From Rhinopomastus cyanomelas (taxonomy: Eukaryota; Chordata; Aves; Bucerotiformes; Rhinopomastidae): a stretch of 64,000 nucleotides of DNA. The position numbers and the translations under genes are program-made. Below the pieces are notes generated by a model. That model had not been told where the DNA came from and searched no databases. It saw only the letters and a program-made list of their open reading frames with translations. Where the stretch lies: contig VXBP01004478.1 of the NCBI GenBank assembly GCA_013400115.1, positions 679,718 through 743,717 on the forward strand, read 5' to 3'. Shown in pieces: positions 1 through 11,225 of the stretch. Position 1 is the stretch's first letter. The number at the start of each line of letters is the position of its first letter.

Positions 1-296
1 GAGGGACACTAAATAATTCATATGAAGGTTTCCAGGATGGTGTTGCTAAAATGTAAATGAGAAATCAACCCTAAAAAAAACATGTTCATCCTCATCATAT
101 AATTTTAGGACTGCTTTCATGCATGTTTTATCATCAGTAAGGTAGCTGAGGAATCCCTATTTCTCCAATAAAAGGAGGGACACTAAATAATTCATATGAA
201 GGTTTCCAGGATGGTGTTGCTAAAATGTAAATGAGAAATCAACCCTAAAAAAAACATGTTCATCCTCATCATATAATTTTAGGACTGCTTTCATGC
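1..296. repeat. 174-bp-period tandem duplication (window edge)
   Basis: Bases 1-122 and 175-296 are identical over 122 bp, including an 8-A run, giving a period of 174 bp with a 52-bp spacer (123-174). The first copy begins exactly at the window edge, so the unit may continue leftwards. The sequence is AT-rich and has no CR1 or LTR signature. It could be the last unit and a half of a local satellite, a recent tandem duplication, or an assembly duplication. Confidence 0.95.
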
Positions 297-567
297 TGAA
301 GTTGCAGCAGGTTTGATGCATTTGTTTTGTTCCCTGACTGGGTCAGTCCTGCTTTTGAAAGAACATGAGGGGCACTAATTAGTTGTCAGTTGATTCCAAT
401 GCACTCATAAAATTAACACAAAAATCTGAATAATCATATTTGCACAAATTCACATTCTTGAATGCAGTTTCCCATAAATGTTCTGGTTATAAGAATCCAA
501 CTAATTTATCTGCAATTCTACAGGAAAGAGGTTGTGCCCTGATTGTGCATCCAAAGCTCGAGAAACT
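297..567. other. Unique AT-rich DNA, nothing recognised
   Basis: No repeat, splice-flanked open frame or RNA gene is visible between the tandem duplication and the first CR1 tail. Confidence 0.6.
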
Positions 568-672
568 ATCATAGAATCACAGAACTTCAGGGACTGAAAG
601 GGACCTTAGATGATCATTGAGTCCAATCCCTCTGGCAGAACAGGATCACCTAGACCAAGATGCACAGGAACA
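568..672 (-). mobile_element. CR1 LINE 3' end fragment
   Basis: Read on the minus strand this is the CR1 3' UTR with terminal octamer units at 568-580. The diagnostic words here are the complements of CTAGGTGATCCTG and GGACT...GATGATC. It is truncated after about 100 bp and is followed 60 bp later by a plus-strand CR1 piece, so the two lie head to head. Confidence 0.85.
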
Positions 673-731
673 TAGAAAACCAGAAAAATACATTGGAGAG
701 ATTATACCAGAGAAAAACACTGAGAAGAGTA

Positions 732-1114
732 AAAGAAAGGGCTGTGAAGATGATGGGGGTACTGGACCGTCACTTATGAAGAGAGGCTGAGATGCTTGAG
801 TCTGTTTAGTGGCAGGATCTTCTCAGTGCTTGTCCATAGCTAAAGGGTTTAGTGTCAGGAGGATAAGGCCAAGCTCTTTTCAGTGGTGTCCTACAACAGG
901 ACAAGGGACAATGGGCACAAACTGCAACACAGAAATGTTGATCTGAGCATCAGAAAAAGCTTATCTGAGGGCAGCAGAATGAAGGAACAGGTCATAGAGC
1001 CTCCTTCTCTGGAGATATTCAAAACTCGTCTAATTCTGGGCAACCTGCTCCAAGTGAGCCTGCTCCAGAAGGGGACCTGGACTAGATGATCTCCAGAGGT
1101 GCCTATTCTGTGAG
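732..1114 (+). mobile_element. CR1 LINE fragment with ORF2 C-terminal remnant
   Basis: This is a 5'-truncated, old CR1 copy. The frame at 883-1089 encodes a 68-residue remnant of the ORF2 C-terminus: the SYNRTRDNGHKLQHR region, PPSLEIFKTRL, then the terminal leucine-rich stretch. The 3' UTR words CTAGATGATCTCCAGAGGT and one octamer (TTCTGTGAG) close it at about 1114. Upstream frames are interrupted and there is no catalytic domain. Confidence 0.85.
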
Positions 1115-1750
1115 TATATAAAAACTATCTTTAGCATTATGGAGTGTGTTCCACCTGTTAGGATGCATAAGCAATTTGCATTTCAATATGTATTTAATCT
1201 AGTGAAGAGATAATGACTGTCCCTCAAAATATTCTGACTGTATGCACTTGCTAATTCATTCACAGACCTGTTTTTGAGTGAGATTAATCTGTCTTTGCTA
1301 AACAGCAGTATTCTGCAACAGTGAATAATGAAAAACACCTCAGTGACATTTCAAACACTTGTGACTATAATTTAATTTTTTATTATTATTATCTATTTTC
1401 ATTAGTTTTTCTGTGACTGGTGAAGCAAATTTGTGCAGTGCTCATATGGAAGCTCATATAAAAAAATCTGTTGTCAAGATAAACTTAATTACAAGTCAGA
1501 AAATGGTTTGTGATTCTTCCTTCAGGTAAAAAATAAGTCTCATCCAATTACCTGGATGAAATATTACAGAGAACTACAAAGATAGAATATTAAAACTTGA
1601 AGTCTTAGAAGTACAGTCCCATTCTCCAAATATTCCATGAGAGAATTTCTTTTCATAACAACTAAACCAATTACAAATGGCAATGGCAATCCCTTCAGAT
1701 TCCTGCAAAAACTGTAGTTGTCCTTTCAGGAAATGGTGGTGAGCACTGAG
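1115..1750. other. Unique AT-rich DNA
   Basis: No gene is seen. The only low-complexity stretch is a short TAT run at 1381-1392. Confidence 0.6.
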
Positions 1751-2625
1751 TCACAGAATCACAGAATCACTGAGGTTGGAAAAGACCCTGGGGATCATCA
1801 GCTCCAACCATCAATCCTCCTCTACAAGTTTGCCCCTAAACCAGATCCCCCAACACCACATCTAAGTGACTTTTAAACACACCCAGGGATGCTGGGTCAA
1901 CCACCACCCTGGGCAGCCCATTCCAGTGTCTGACCATCCCTCTGTGAAGAATTTTTTCCTGATGCCTTGTCTAAACCTCCCCTGTTGAAGCTTGAAGTCC
2001 TTCCCTCTGGTTCTGTTGCTAATTACCTGTGAGAAGAGACCAGCACCAACATCTCCACAATGTCCTTTCAGATAGTTGTAGAGAGCAATGAGGTCTCCCC
2101 TCAGCCTCCTCCTCCTCAAACTAAACAGCCCCAACTCTCTCAATCTCTCCTCATAAGACTTATTCTCCAGGCCCTTCACCAGCTTCATTGCCCTCCTCTG
2201 CTCCAGACCCTCGATGTCTCACTTGTACTGAGATGCCCAAAACTGGACCCAGTACTCAAGGTGCAGCCTCACCAGTGCTGAGTACAGAGGGACAACCACC
2301 TCCCTACTCCTGCTGGACACACAGTTTCTGATTACAGGCCAGCGAGCTGTGGGCCTTTTTGGCCACCTGGGCACACTGCTGGCTCATATTCAGGTACTTG
2401 TCAATGAGAACCCTCATGTCTCTTTCTGCCAGACTGCTTTCCAGCTGCACTTCCCCAGGCCTGTGGTGTTGCAGGGGGTTGTCGTGACCAAAATGCAGGA
2501 CCCAACACCTGGCTGTTTTCCTCAGCCCATCCATACAGTCTGTCAAGGTCCCTCTGAATAGCTGGACTACCCTCCAACAGACCGACACTCCCTCCCAACT
2601 TGGTGTTGTGTACAAAAGCAGGATC
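1751..2625 (-). mobile_element. CR1 LINE, about 0.9 kb, with RT C-terminal remnant
   Basis: The element runs on the minus strand, with octamer units at 1751-1770. A 108-residue frame at 1862-2188 retains the ORF2 words KGLENKSYEERLRELGLFSL and GDLIALYNYLKG. Further 5', frames at 2304-2615 and 2401-2598 carry the DLDRLYGWAEEN and DMRVLIDKYLNMSQQC regions in different phases, so at least one frameshift separates them. The subfamily differs from most copies here: its tail reads TTGGAAAAGACC in complement rather than TTGGAAGGGACC. The RT catalytic palm is not present. Confidence 0.9.
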
Positions 2626-5440
2626 TAGAGAAGATGGGATTGATGCCTAGGAACACACTTGACACCATCCACCAAGATTAAAGTCGTCCTGAAAAGTTTG
2701 TCTCAGTGAATAACACACCAGAGGGAGGTCTTCTACTGACTTAGGTACCTATATCTGAGAAAAACAGGAGAGCAGCTGCTCTTCTTCACACCTTTCCTCC
2801 TCATCCTCATTAAACACCCAGCCAAGAACGAAACTTAGATGGCTCCAGAAACTGTCTTCTTGCTGTCCTTAAAGGCCTTGCTGCCAGGTTAGGGACTGTA
2901 AAATGAGAACCCAAGAAATTTGGAGACTGGTATTTTAGCATCCATGGCATTAGAAAGCAATTCAGTGGAGGGTCACAGAGCTGAGGGGTCTCAGGAATAT
3001 CAGATCTCCAGACAAGTTGTCCTGTTATGTTGCAACCTCAAGACAGATAGGGCTGCTGCCTTGACAGAATTGCTGTCCCCACATATTTATTCTATGGAGA
3101 GAACAGAGAGCTCTTCCCAAATGACCACCACACAGCAGAGGCAGAATGACTAATGCACACAGAAATTAAAAAGAGAAAGAATAAGTAAAGGTTTCATGTA
3201 GGGTTTTTTTTCCAGAGCACTCACTGCCTTGAAAATTCCTCAGTAAATGTGTTCTTTCTAAAAGGTGTTTTTGTACCAAAATAGAATGCATTATCCAATC
3301 AGTCTCCATGGTGACTTTATTTCTTATTAAATGGAAGAAGAAAAAAGCCTAATTAAACCACGCCACCACCTTTTATTTGTTAGCGCGTTCTGCTTGTATC
3401 TTCGGAGACTCTATCCGCCGCATTCTGAAAGGCAGCATTTCCCTTTGGCTGTTTTTCTTTTCTAAGTGTTACAGGATTTTCACAACCAATTTCAGTCACC
3501 ATGTGTAAACAGCACATGGTTTATCACGGGGCAGAATCAAGCCTTTCTGCCTCTTGAAGCTTCTCTTCGCTTTACTTGGCGCTGCAGGGATACTCATTGT
3601 GCTCCTCATTCTCCTCACAAATCCTAAATTATAGGGACTTTGTCCAACATTTATGTCTGGTTCTAGCAGTCCCTTAGACAATTAGGTGATCCCTCTTTAC
3701 CCAGGGGTATAAGCTAAAATTAGAATTTAAAAAAGCATACTGGAGCAAAAACAATGAAAAGAAAAGATAAAACAACAAAAAGAAGTTTCTGAAGGAAAAA
3801 GGGCAAGGAAATCCACTGGCCGGCTTGCAATCCGCACTGCGGTCTCCTTGCTTTTTAAGTAGTGTTAAGAAAAGTGTTCTCTGTATTTGCACACTAGCAG
3901 AGCTCTGGGGATTCTGTGGACACAGACCACTGAACTCAACGTTTCACAAACCCAAATGTCCTTCAGCGATTCACTATTTCTACAGACTTTAGGGTGCGGG
4001 TGAAAGAAAAATGATCATTTGAGAACCCTGAGTTTAGTTCTTTGTATTTTACACAGACAGACTGAACATTTACGAGCCTGTGCCCAAATCTTCTTCGGCA
4101 ATTAGAGCCTGAGGTGAGCAATGTTGACACAGTTAAAAGATTGTACTGTAGGAGTTCAGCAGAAGAGCTGCTACTTGGATGGCCCTTGGCAACACTTATA
4201 CCAGTCCTGACTGGGGAAAGCACAATTATCAGGACAAGCAGGAGGAAGGGAAACCCTCCAGGCTTCCAAGTTCGGGGTACACCAAGGGAGATGCTCAAAT
4301 TACAAGCACACCTGTGAATATCTCCTCTCACCACAGAAAACTACTTGCTATGAGCTAAAGACCTGTTTCTTAATTATCAACACAGGTGGCAGATTGAGGT
4401 TCATGCTGGACGTGATGTTAAACCTCCCTCTGTTTGGGTGCAGACCTGGTCGGTAGTTCCAGAAGAGCACTTGCACATCACCTGGAGTAGGGCTCCTACG
4501 GTTCCTCTGTCCTCAGCACCAGCGCAAGGTGCACCAGGGAGGCACCACACCAGTGCTGCCATGTAACTGGTTCTGGATGCTAGAAGAAGCTGTTTCTCAA
4601 AGAATATTGTGTTCCTGTTCCTTGCCTTTCTTTAAATAACCTGCTGCAGCTGGTGTTTAATCTGTAGTCTGAAGCGGCGCCGAGGGATTCCTGGTGAATC
4701 CAGTAAATAAAGCTATTTGAAACGCCGCTGCTCCGTGACAGCGCTTGGCCCGACCAAAGCTGCCCTCAGTAAAAGGAAAACAATAATTTGGGGGGGATTC
4801 TCAGCAACACACAATGTTCCCACCACAAATATCAGCCTCTCCTCATGCATTGCAGGAAGGGGTTTTCTATTCCGCGTGCCAGCTTCAGAAGCTAGACTTT
4901 CATTACATAGAAGTGCTTTGCACATTCATTTATGCCTCCAAGTGACGAAGTGCTCTCAGACACGGTCTGATTTTTAGGATTTCCCCTTTTCATTGGGGTG
5001 GGTATCTCCAGCCTCAGTGGTTATTTGAGATGAATTAAAACCCCCACAGTTTTCACAATTTATGGATGTTCCCTTGATACAGTGTGATTCTGGGATCAGA
5101 TAGACCGTGCCCTGAGTACCTTACCTTTGGCATCATCCTTGGGAAAAGGGGCCAGTCCCACAGGTTGAGGCAGGTGAACAGCTTTAAAAAAACCCCACTC
5201 TCAAGCTGTTGGAAAGGAAATAGAGTGTGAGTGTAGGACGTGGCACTGGGATCTGCCTCCTTGGCAGAATAAGCCTGGGAGAACTGAGAAATTGTTGGCA
5301 AATGGCTAGATCATGTCTGGGGTAAACCTTGGAATATGCAGGTGGAAGGAGAAGCTGTGTGTGCTAATTTGCAGTGGTTTTTGGTCAGAGCCCAAGGCAG
5401 CCCAGATAAACATATTTTAAAAGTTAAAAAAAAAGACTGT
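2626..5440. other. 2.8 kb of unique DNA with CpG pockets
   Basis: No repeat or convincing exon was recognised. CpGs cluster at 3361-3420 (six) and 4675-4752 (eight), against a CpG-poor background. The short open frames here (for example 3963-4334 minus and 4717-4977 plus) match no protein I know and lack start or splice context. Conserved noncoding DNA is possible but cannot be tested from one sequence. Confidence 0.5.
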
Positions 5441-5666
5441 GGATTTAAATTAGATCTTAAGAAGAAACTCCTCACTATGAGGGTTATGAAAAACTGGAAC
5501 AGGTTGGCTGGAGAAGTTTTGGATGCCCCCTCCCTGGAATTGTTTAAAAGCAGGTTGGACGGGGCTTTGGGCAACCTGGTCTACTGGGAAGGGTCCCTTA
5601 CCCTGGCAGGGAAGTTGGAAGTAGATGATCTCTGAAGTTCCTTCCAACTTAAGCTGTTCTGTGATG
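5441..5666 (+). mobile_element. CR1 LINE 3' fragment (older subfamily)
   Basis: This retains the ORF2 C-terminus (LKKKLLTMRVMKNWNRLAGEV and SLELFKSRLDGALGNLV in the frame 5336-5635). The 3' UTR of the TGGCAGGG...TTGGAA...TAGATGATCTCTG type ends in TTCTGTGATG. It is 5'-truncated. Confidence 0.88.
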
Positions 5667-7569
5667 TTGATTTATGCCATGAAACTGAGGTTGTATTGCA
5701 CACACTGCATTTTGAGAAGTGCTAGGAGACAGATATGGAGCATCCTTCTAATTGCTGCTTTTTTACAGACATCACTCACCAGAATCACGATGCTGTTTCA
5801 TTTTACATGAAACACCCCAGGAATAAACCACTGTCTGTGCAGGGGACCAGGACTAGTAATGAATCAGTAACTTTTACACTCAAGAACCTCCCAGGCTCAC
5901 AGATACAAAAAAATCCTGTCCAATTCATCAAAGAGGAGAACTGAATGTAATACATGTGAAAGTGCCATCTAGACCATAGAATAACATGGTAGTAACTTCA
6001 GGCTGATAAAGGCTTCACTGATGGGTTTCTTTCTGCAAGATGTTCTTGACAGACACTCAGCAGGCAAAGAGGCTGAGAATGAGTGCTACTAGAGCGTTTG
6101 GGAGCATCACAAACTGCACCATCAAAGCCAGGGTAAGCTGTGTTCTTTTGATCATCCCGTTTCTTGAGAGCACCATGATCTCACCTGAGTGCAGTGTGAT
6201 ACGTGTGTGGCGAGTGTGATGTTGCAGCAAACTTGCTGTTTCTGTTACTGTCTCCTAAACTTGTGAGTCATAGCTTATGTCAGCGTGCTGCAGAGCAGGA
6301 TCCTAGTGGATGCTGAGGCATCATGAGAGGCGGTTCACTTACAAAGGAAGGCATGTGGGCTTAGAAAAGCAGATTAACTAAAGACAAGCTGGGCGATGGC
6401 TTTGTGTCTGGGATGGTCTTGCCAAAGGTGGTGCGATGTCCTGCAAGATAGTTGGCATTCCCAATGGCTCCTCATACAAAATGCAGCAAGAAGAGAGCTG
6501 GCAAAGCCAAAAAGTGCTATATGAGACTGAAATGAGTGAGGGAGATCAAGCTTAGCCTTCCTTACTGAAATGTCCCTTGGGAACCATTTGACAGAAGGCA
6601 GCACAGATATAGGATTGGAAAGCACTTCCCCACTGGACGCTGCAGTCTGGTATTCGTTTTCTGTACTGGGAACACAGCTGGACCAAATTGTATTTTCTTC
6701 ATTACTTCCCTTTTGGGGTGAGGACATGGGCTGGAATAGAAGGACTCAGCCCATTAATGCCTGGTTATTTGCCACAACAAATATTCCCATGAAAGAATTT
6801 TGTACTATTGTGATAGCATTAATCTCTTTCAGTTATTGTTTTATAATAGAAGCTCATATATATTTTCTGTGCAAGATAGTAAATGCTCCTGTCAAGAGTA
6901 AGTTTGAGAGCAATACTGTATAAACAGCAAAACAATAGACAATTTTAGTCTAATGTCCAATGACTTCTTCCTACTGTATCTCAGGTTTTTTGCTAATCTT
7001 TTTTACCTCCTCCATGCTACTCCAGGTATCACAAGACCGGGCGAACTCCTGAGTCATCAGCTTCAGCAGGTTGAGCTCCTCTTAGGCATCAATTAACCTT
7101 TTTCTACATCTGAGAGGTTGAAAAAACTTGCAGGTATTCTCCCTCAAGCCTCCAAACCACCTGTTCAGCACTACACAGTGCTGTTCAGAAATGATCTAAT
7201 ATTCAGTAAATGTATTCATCGTCCATTCATACCTACACCAGAGCAGCTCTTTAGCATAAGTAGATCTGTATCTCTCTTGTTCTTTCTCTGCTTGAGGTAT
7301 TTATAGACAGCAGTAACACCCCCACTCTGCTTTCTTCCTGCTTGTCTAAGCAAGCCACGCTTCTCAGTTTCAGCTAATAAAATATGTTTTCCATTCTCTA
7401 GAACAATCTGGTTAATCTTTCCTGAGTTCAGCTAATCTGAATTCATCTCCATGAACATAGAAATGTACAGTCTACCTGATGGGACCTCCATGGGACTATG
7501 CCATTCACAGTTCTCTCTCTTTCTATAGGAATGGACACACTTTAGAATTAAAGCTGCATTTTTCACAGT
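5667..7569. other. 1.9 kb of unique DNA
   Basis: No repeat was recognised. Two overlapping 117-codon frames on opposite strands (6374-6727 minus and 6570-6923 plus) look random in composition and are not called. Isolated splice-like words occur at 5778-5783 and 7002-7009, but without a supporting partner site. Confidence 0.5.
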
Positions 7570-7745
7570 CTCACAGAATCACAGAACATTAGGGATTGGA
7601 AGGGACCTCGAAAGATCATCTAGTCCAATCCTCCCACCACAGTGGGATCACCTAGACCAAGTCACACAGGAACACATCCAGGTGGGATTTAAATGTCTCC
7701 AGAGAAGGGGACTCCACAACCTCCCTGGGCAGCTTGTTCCTCTTT
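7570..7745 (-). mobile_element. CR1 LINE 3' end fragment
   Basis: On the minus strand the order is octamers at 7571-7585, the young-type 3' UTR, then the last codons of ORF2 (complement of CACAACCTCCCTGGGCAGC at 7718-7736). It loses similarity near 7745 in a T-rich stretch. Confidence 0.92.
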
Positions 7746-8384
7746 CTTTTTGTCTTGAAAGTGTTCCTAACAGTATTTGTGAGCTTCAGCCTTTTGTTTT
7801 TATGCAGTAATGATCAGATCGTCTCTCACCTTTTCACAAGGGATGGGTGTCACTTCACTGGGTAAGCTTTCTTGCTGATTCTCATCTAAGTAATGTGCAG
7901 AGTAAAGTATCACTAACCAAGGATGGATGTGCATTTCACGTGGACTGTACAAAGTACACCCCACATCCAGTTAAAGGAAGAAACAGGCCAAGTCAGTATT
8001 TATGGAGTGTCTTCATGATTGTTGCTTCTCTTATGCACTTCTGTTTGCAAACCACTCTTTGATCAGACGAAATAGATTGTTTTCTACAAATACAGAGAAA
8101 ACACAGACACCATTTCCCTGTAAAGTCGAAGCTTTCAAGAAGAATTTCTGGAACAGTGCACAAACACTTTCTCCTTCTGATAGAAAAAAGACAAAGAATT
8201 TATGATGTGTGTAAATGTAGTAGAAGCTACTGAGTTCATTTCATTTTTATCGACAATGTAGTTGAAATAATTTTAATTATTGTTATTCTCATAGTTTTTC
8301 ATTAAAATCTGTGGCTTGTTAGATGAATAGGCCAAGTATCTTAAAATAAAATGGCATTAAAAATGAATATGCCAAAAAAGTTAT
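7746..8384. other. Unique DNA, nothing recognised
   Basis: The 71- and 67-codon frames here have no recognisable protein character. No repeat was identified. Confidence 0.5.
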
Positions 8385-8560
8385 GGGAAAAGGCTCCCCA
8401 GGGGGGTTGTGGAGTCTCCTTCTCTGGAGACATTTAAAACCCACCTGCACATGTTCCTGTACAACTTGATGTAGGTGATCCTGCTGTGGCAGGGGGATTG
8501 GACTAGATGATCTTTCGAGATCCTTTCCAATCCCTGATGTTCTGTGATTCTGTGATTCTA
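8385..8560 (+). mobile_element. CR1 LINE 3' end fragment
   Basis: This is a short 5'-truncated copy of the young subfamily. It keeps the final ORF2 codons (GGGTTGTGGAGTCTCC), the 3' UTR with CTAGATGATCTTTCGAG, and two terminal TTCTGTGA units at 8540-8560. Confidence 0.93.
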
Positions 8561-9910
8561 AGGAGATGCAACACAGATCATATGTACAAGTTTTTGACAC
8601 TGTGCTACAAATGAGGGTTAAATCCCAATATACATGGCCTGATGATGTGCTTCATGATTGGTCAGGTTTGTGTAAAGTCTTTTGGCTTAGTTAGGGTGAC
8701 ATCATGCAGTGCCTTTGGGTGCATTTGAAAAGAAAGACACTAGCCCCCATCCTTTACTGGGCAGGCACTCCTGTATTTTGTTTACTTACCATACTTTGCC
8801 ATCAGAGCAATCATTTGTTCTGCCTGATTTAACTGGTGCTCTCCTGTCCAATGGACATGTTTGTAAACTTTAATTCCCTTGGTTGTAGTTTTTTTGCTTT
8901 TTACTGAGTCTTCAGTGAGGCTGGCTGCTCCCTGGGGATTAGGGATGGAAGGGACCTCCCCAGGGACAGCAGAGCAGTAAGGCATCACCTGAACAGAGGA
9001 GGCTGCTGGTGATAACCAGTTCAATGAACAGTTCAGTGAGTGCTAGATGCATCCTTAGCACCAGACGGGTGTGGGATCAAGCCTGGAAGTCAATCCACAT
9101 ATCAAGATCCAGATCTGGAGCAGTGGGTATATTATAAAGTACAGGCATGGCCATAAAGCTACTGCAGTGTAGCTCTGGTAGCACTTCAGGATGCATGCCT
9201 CAGCTTAAAACCAGCTCCTGGGCAAGGAGAGAGATTCCTCTCACAGTGTTTGCCAACAGGTCTCTTGAAGTCTGGGCACTTGCACCACTATCTACGCTGG
9301 CCCTGAGCCCAGGCATGCAAATCCTTGGGAGCAGGACAATATGCTCGAGGGTCTGACATTCAGTAGCACTATGTATGTGGTGACTAACAGAGATGAAATT
9401 GTGTTGTTCAGAGTGAAAAAGTTCTCTCAGATGGCAAGTAAGACAATGGCACTGCTTTGTCATTCACTGAAATGAGTTGAGTGTGATCGCTGTCTGTCAT
9501 TGAGGCTGTGTAGATTAACTAGTTCCTGACCAGCTTCTTTGAGATGGGCCCAAAGTGAAAATGTGTGACAGAAATGCTGCAGTTCAGCTACCAACAGACT
9601 TTGGATGTTTAATTACTTCCCTTAATTTCTTGAGAAATCTTTTTCTAGGTTTGCAATGATGTGAGCATCTTAATGCTGACTTAGGTCTTGTTCCAGGATT
9701 TCCTCAAATGTCAGATACAGTAAAGGAGGTGAAAGCTGACTGATGTGATAAAGCCAAGACAACTACAAAAAGCATCACAGTTCACTACAAACAGAAACGA
9801 AAATGGGCCAAGATACAGAAAACTACTGTTAACTTTTCTCAGTTTTCTGCTGCAAAAGGAATCTGCAGTTGAATCATTATCCCTGGACGTGTGTTAAAAG
9901 TTGTGTAGAC
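8561..9910. other. 1.35 kb of unique DNA
   Basis: No gene or repeat could be supported. Short opposing frames at 9147-9356 and 9200-9463 are uninformative. Confidence 0.5.
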
Positions 9911-10017
9911 ATGGAGCTCAGGGACATGGTTTAGTGATGGGCTGGTGCAGTTAGATTAATGGCAGGACTCAATGATCTTAAAGATCTTTTCTCACCTAAC
10001 TGATCCTGTTATTCTAT
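9911..10017 (+). mobile_element. CR1 LINE 3' tail, second tail type
   Basis: The words GGAGCTCAGGGACATGGTTT, GTGATGGGCT, GACTCAATGATCTTAAAG and TTATTCTA mark the CR1 subfamily whose tail contains 'gggacatggtttagtgatgg'. The same type occurs at 20758, 23347 and 34930. It is degraded and has no octamer repeat. Confidence 0.75.
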
Positions 10018-10823
10018 TTATTAGAGTGCTAGGCTGAGAAGAGGGGTGGAACTGCAAGCAACAAAGCTGCATCTGGCTTTTTCCTTCCTACTCTCTGGAA
10101 AGAAAAAGACTTAATCTCCACTCTTTGTAAATAAACAGGACAGCATCAAAGGCACCTGCCTCCATCCGTGCCTCCTCCTGAGAGAAATAAGCTGCAGGGC
10201 CTTGAACGTTGAATAAATGTTAGGATGAACAGGGACAGCAACTTTTATGCCACCTTCCTTGGTATTTGCTCACATTACTGATATTTTTTTCCATGTACTC
10301 TACTTGAAAGAAATCTATCAAGCCACTTTGATCATTCAGCTTTCCCTGCCTCACTGATGTTTACGTTTATGCTTCGATTATTTTGTATGAGCAAAAAAAA
10401 ATTCTTTTAAAAGACTCCTGAATTCTTCTTTAAACACTTGCATTCCTGAGAAGACAGAATATCGTGGTGTGGACTCCTATCAGAAGCATATACATGAGCT
10501 CTAGTGTGCTTTAATTTAGAAATTAAGATTCCTCTCAAACATGCAGGAGGAAGAAATAAGGCTGTCGAAAAATTTAAAGCACAGAATCACAAATTAACAT
10601 TTTAATGTGCAATCAGAAGTGGCAAAAAAATATTGGAAATACTTTCCCCGCTACTGGCAAGATAAAGAGAACTACATTTTAAAAAGAAATTGAATCACTC
10701 TTATGCAAGTACAGCAAGGATTGACACAAACTCATATGCAAAGTACAACATTTTCTATAGAAAGTTCAGGAAGATTCCCTAACAGAACCCTCAGATGACT
10801 CCTATCAGATAGATATTAATATG
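10018..10823. other. Unique AT-rich DNA
   Basis: Nothing was recognised apart from A-runs. Confidence 0.5.
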
Positions 10824-11225
10824 ACCTGTTGGAGAACAGTGTAGGAGAAAGGGACCTGGGGGTCCTGGTGGACAGCAGGATGATCATGAGCCAGCAATGT
10901 GCCCTTGTAGCCAAAAAGGCCAATGACATCCTGGGGTGGATTAGAATGGGGGTGGTTAGAGGATCAAGAGAGGTTCTTCTCCCCCTCTATTCCGCCCTGG
11001 TGAGACTGCATCTGGAATACTATGTCCAGTTCTGGGCCCCTCAATTCAAGAAGGACATGGAACTGCTGGAGAGGGTCCAGTGCCGAGCCACAAAGATGAT
11101 GAATGAGCATGAGGAAAGGCTGAAGGTGCTGGGTCTCTTTAGTTTGGAGAAAAGGAGACAGAGGGGTGACCTCACTAATGTTTGTAAATATGTGAAGGGT
11201 GGAGATCAGAAGGATGAATTTTGGA
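10824..11225 (+). mobile_element. CR1 LINE internal ORF2 fragment (no 3' end)
   Basis: A 140-codon frame at 10829-11251 encodes the ORF2 region after the RT palm: GERDLGVLVDSRM, MSQQCALVAKKAND, LLPLYSALVR, EYYVQFWAPQFKKDMELLERV, then RLKVLGLFSLEKRRQRGDL. This is the RT thumb and C-terminal segment of CR1. Both the catalytic palm and the 3' UTR are missing, which is unusual for target-primed insertion; the 3' end was probably deleted later. The first 130 codons have no stop, so this is one of the better preserved pieces, but it is not a functional gene. Confidence 0.9.

Noticed and set aside
5784..5845. Minus-strand 62-bp exon-like unit before GTGAGTGAT
   Set aside because: It is very short, with a mediocre acceptor and no protein character; such combinations are expected by chance.
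6374..6923. Overlapping 117-codon frames on opposite strands
   Set aside because: Mutual overlap and random composition; a hydrophobic stretch in the plus frame is not enough to call a membrane protein.
7010..7082. Minus-strand stretch reading EELNLLKLMTQEF... before a GTAAAA word
   Set aside because: An in-frame TAA stands directly upstream, no polypyrimidine acceptor fits, and the donor is weak.
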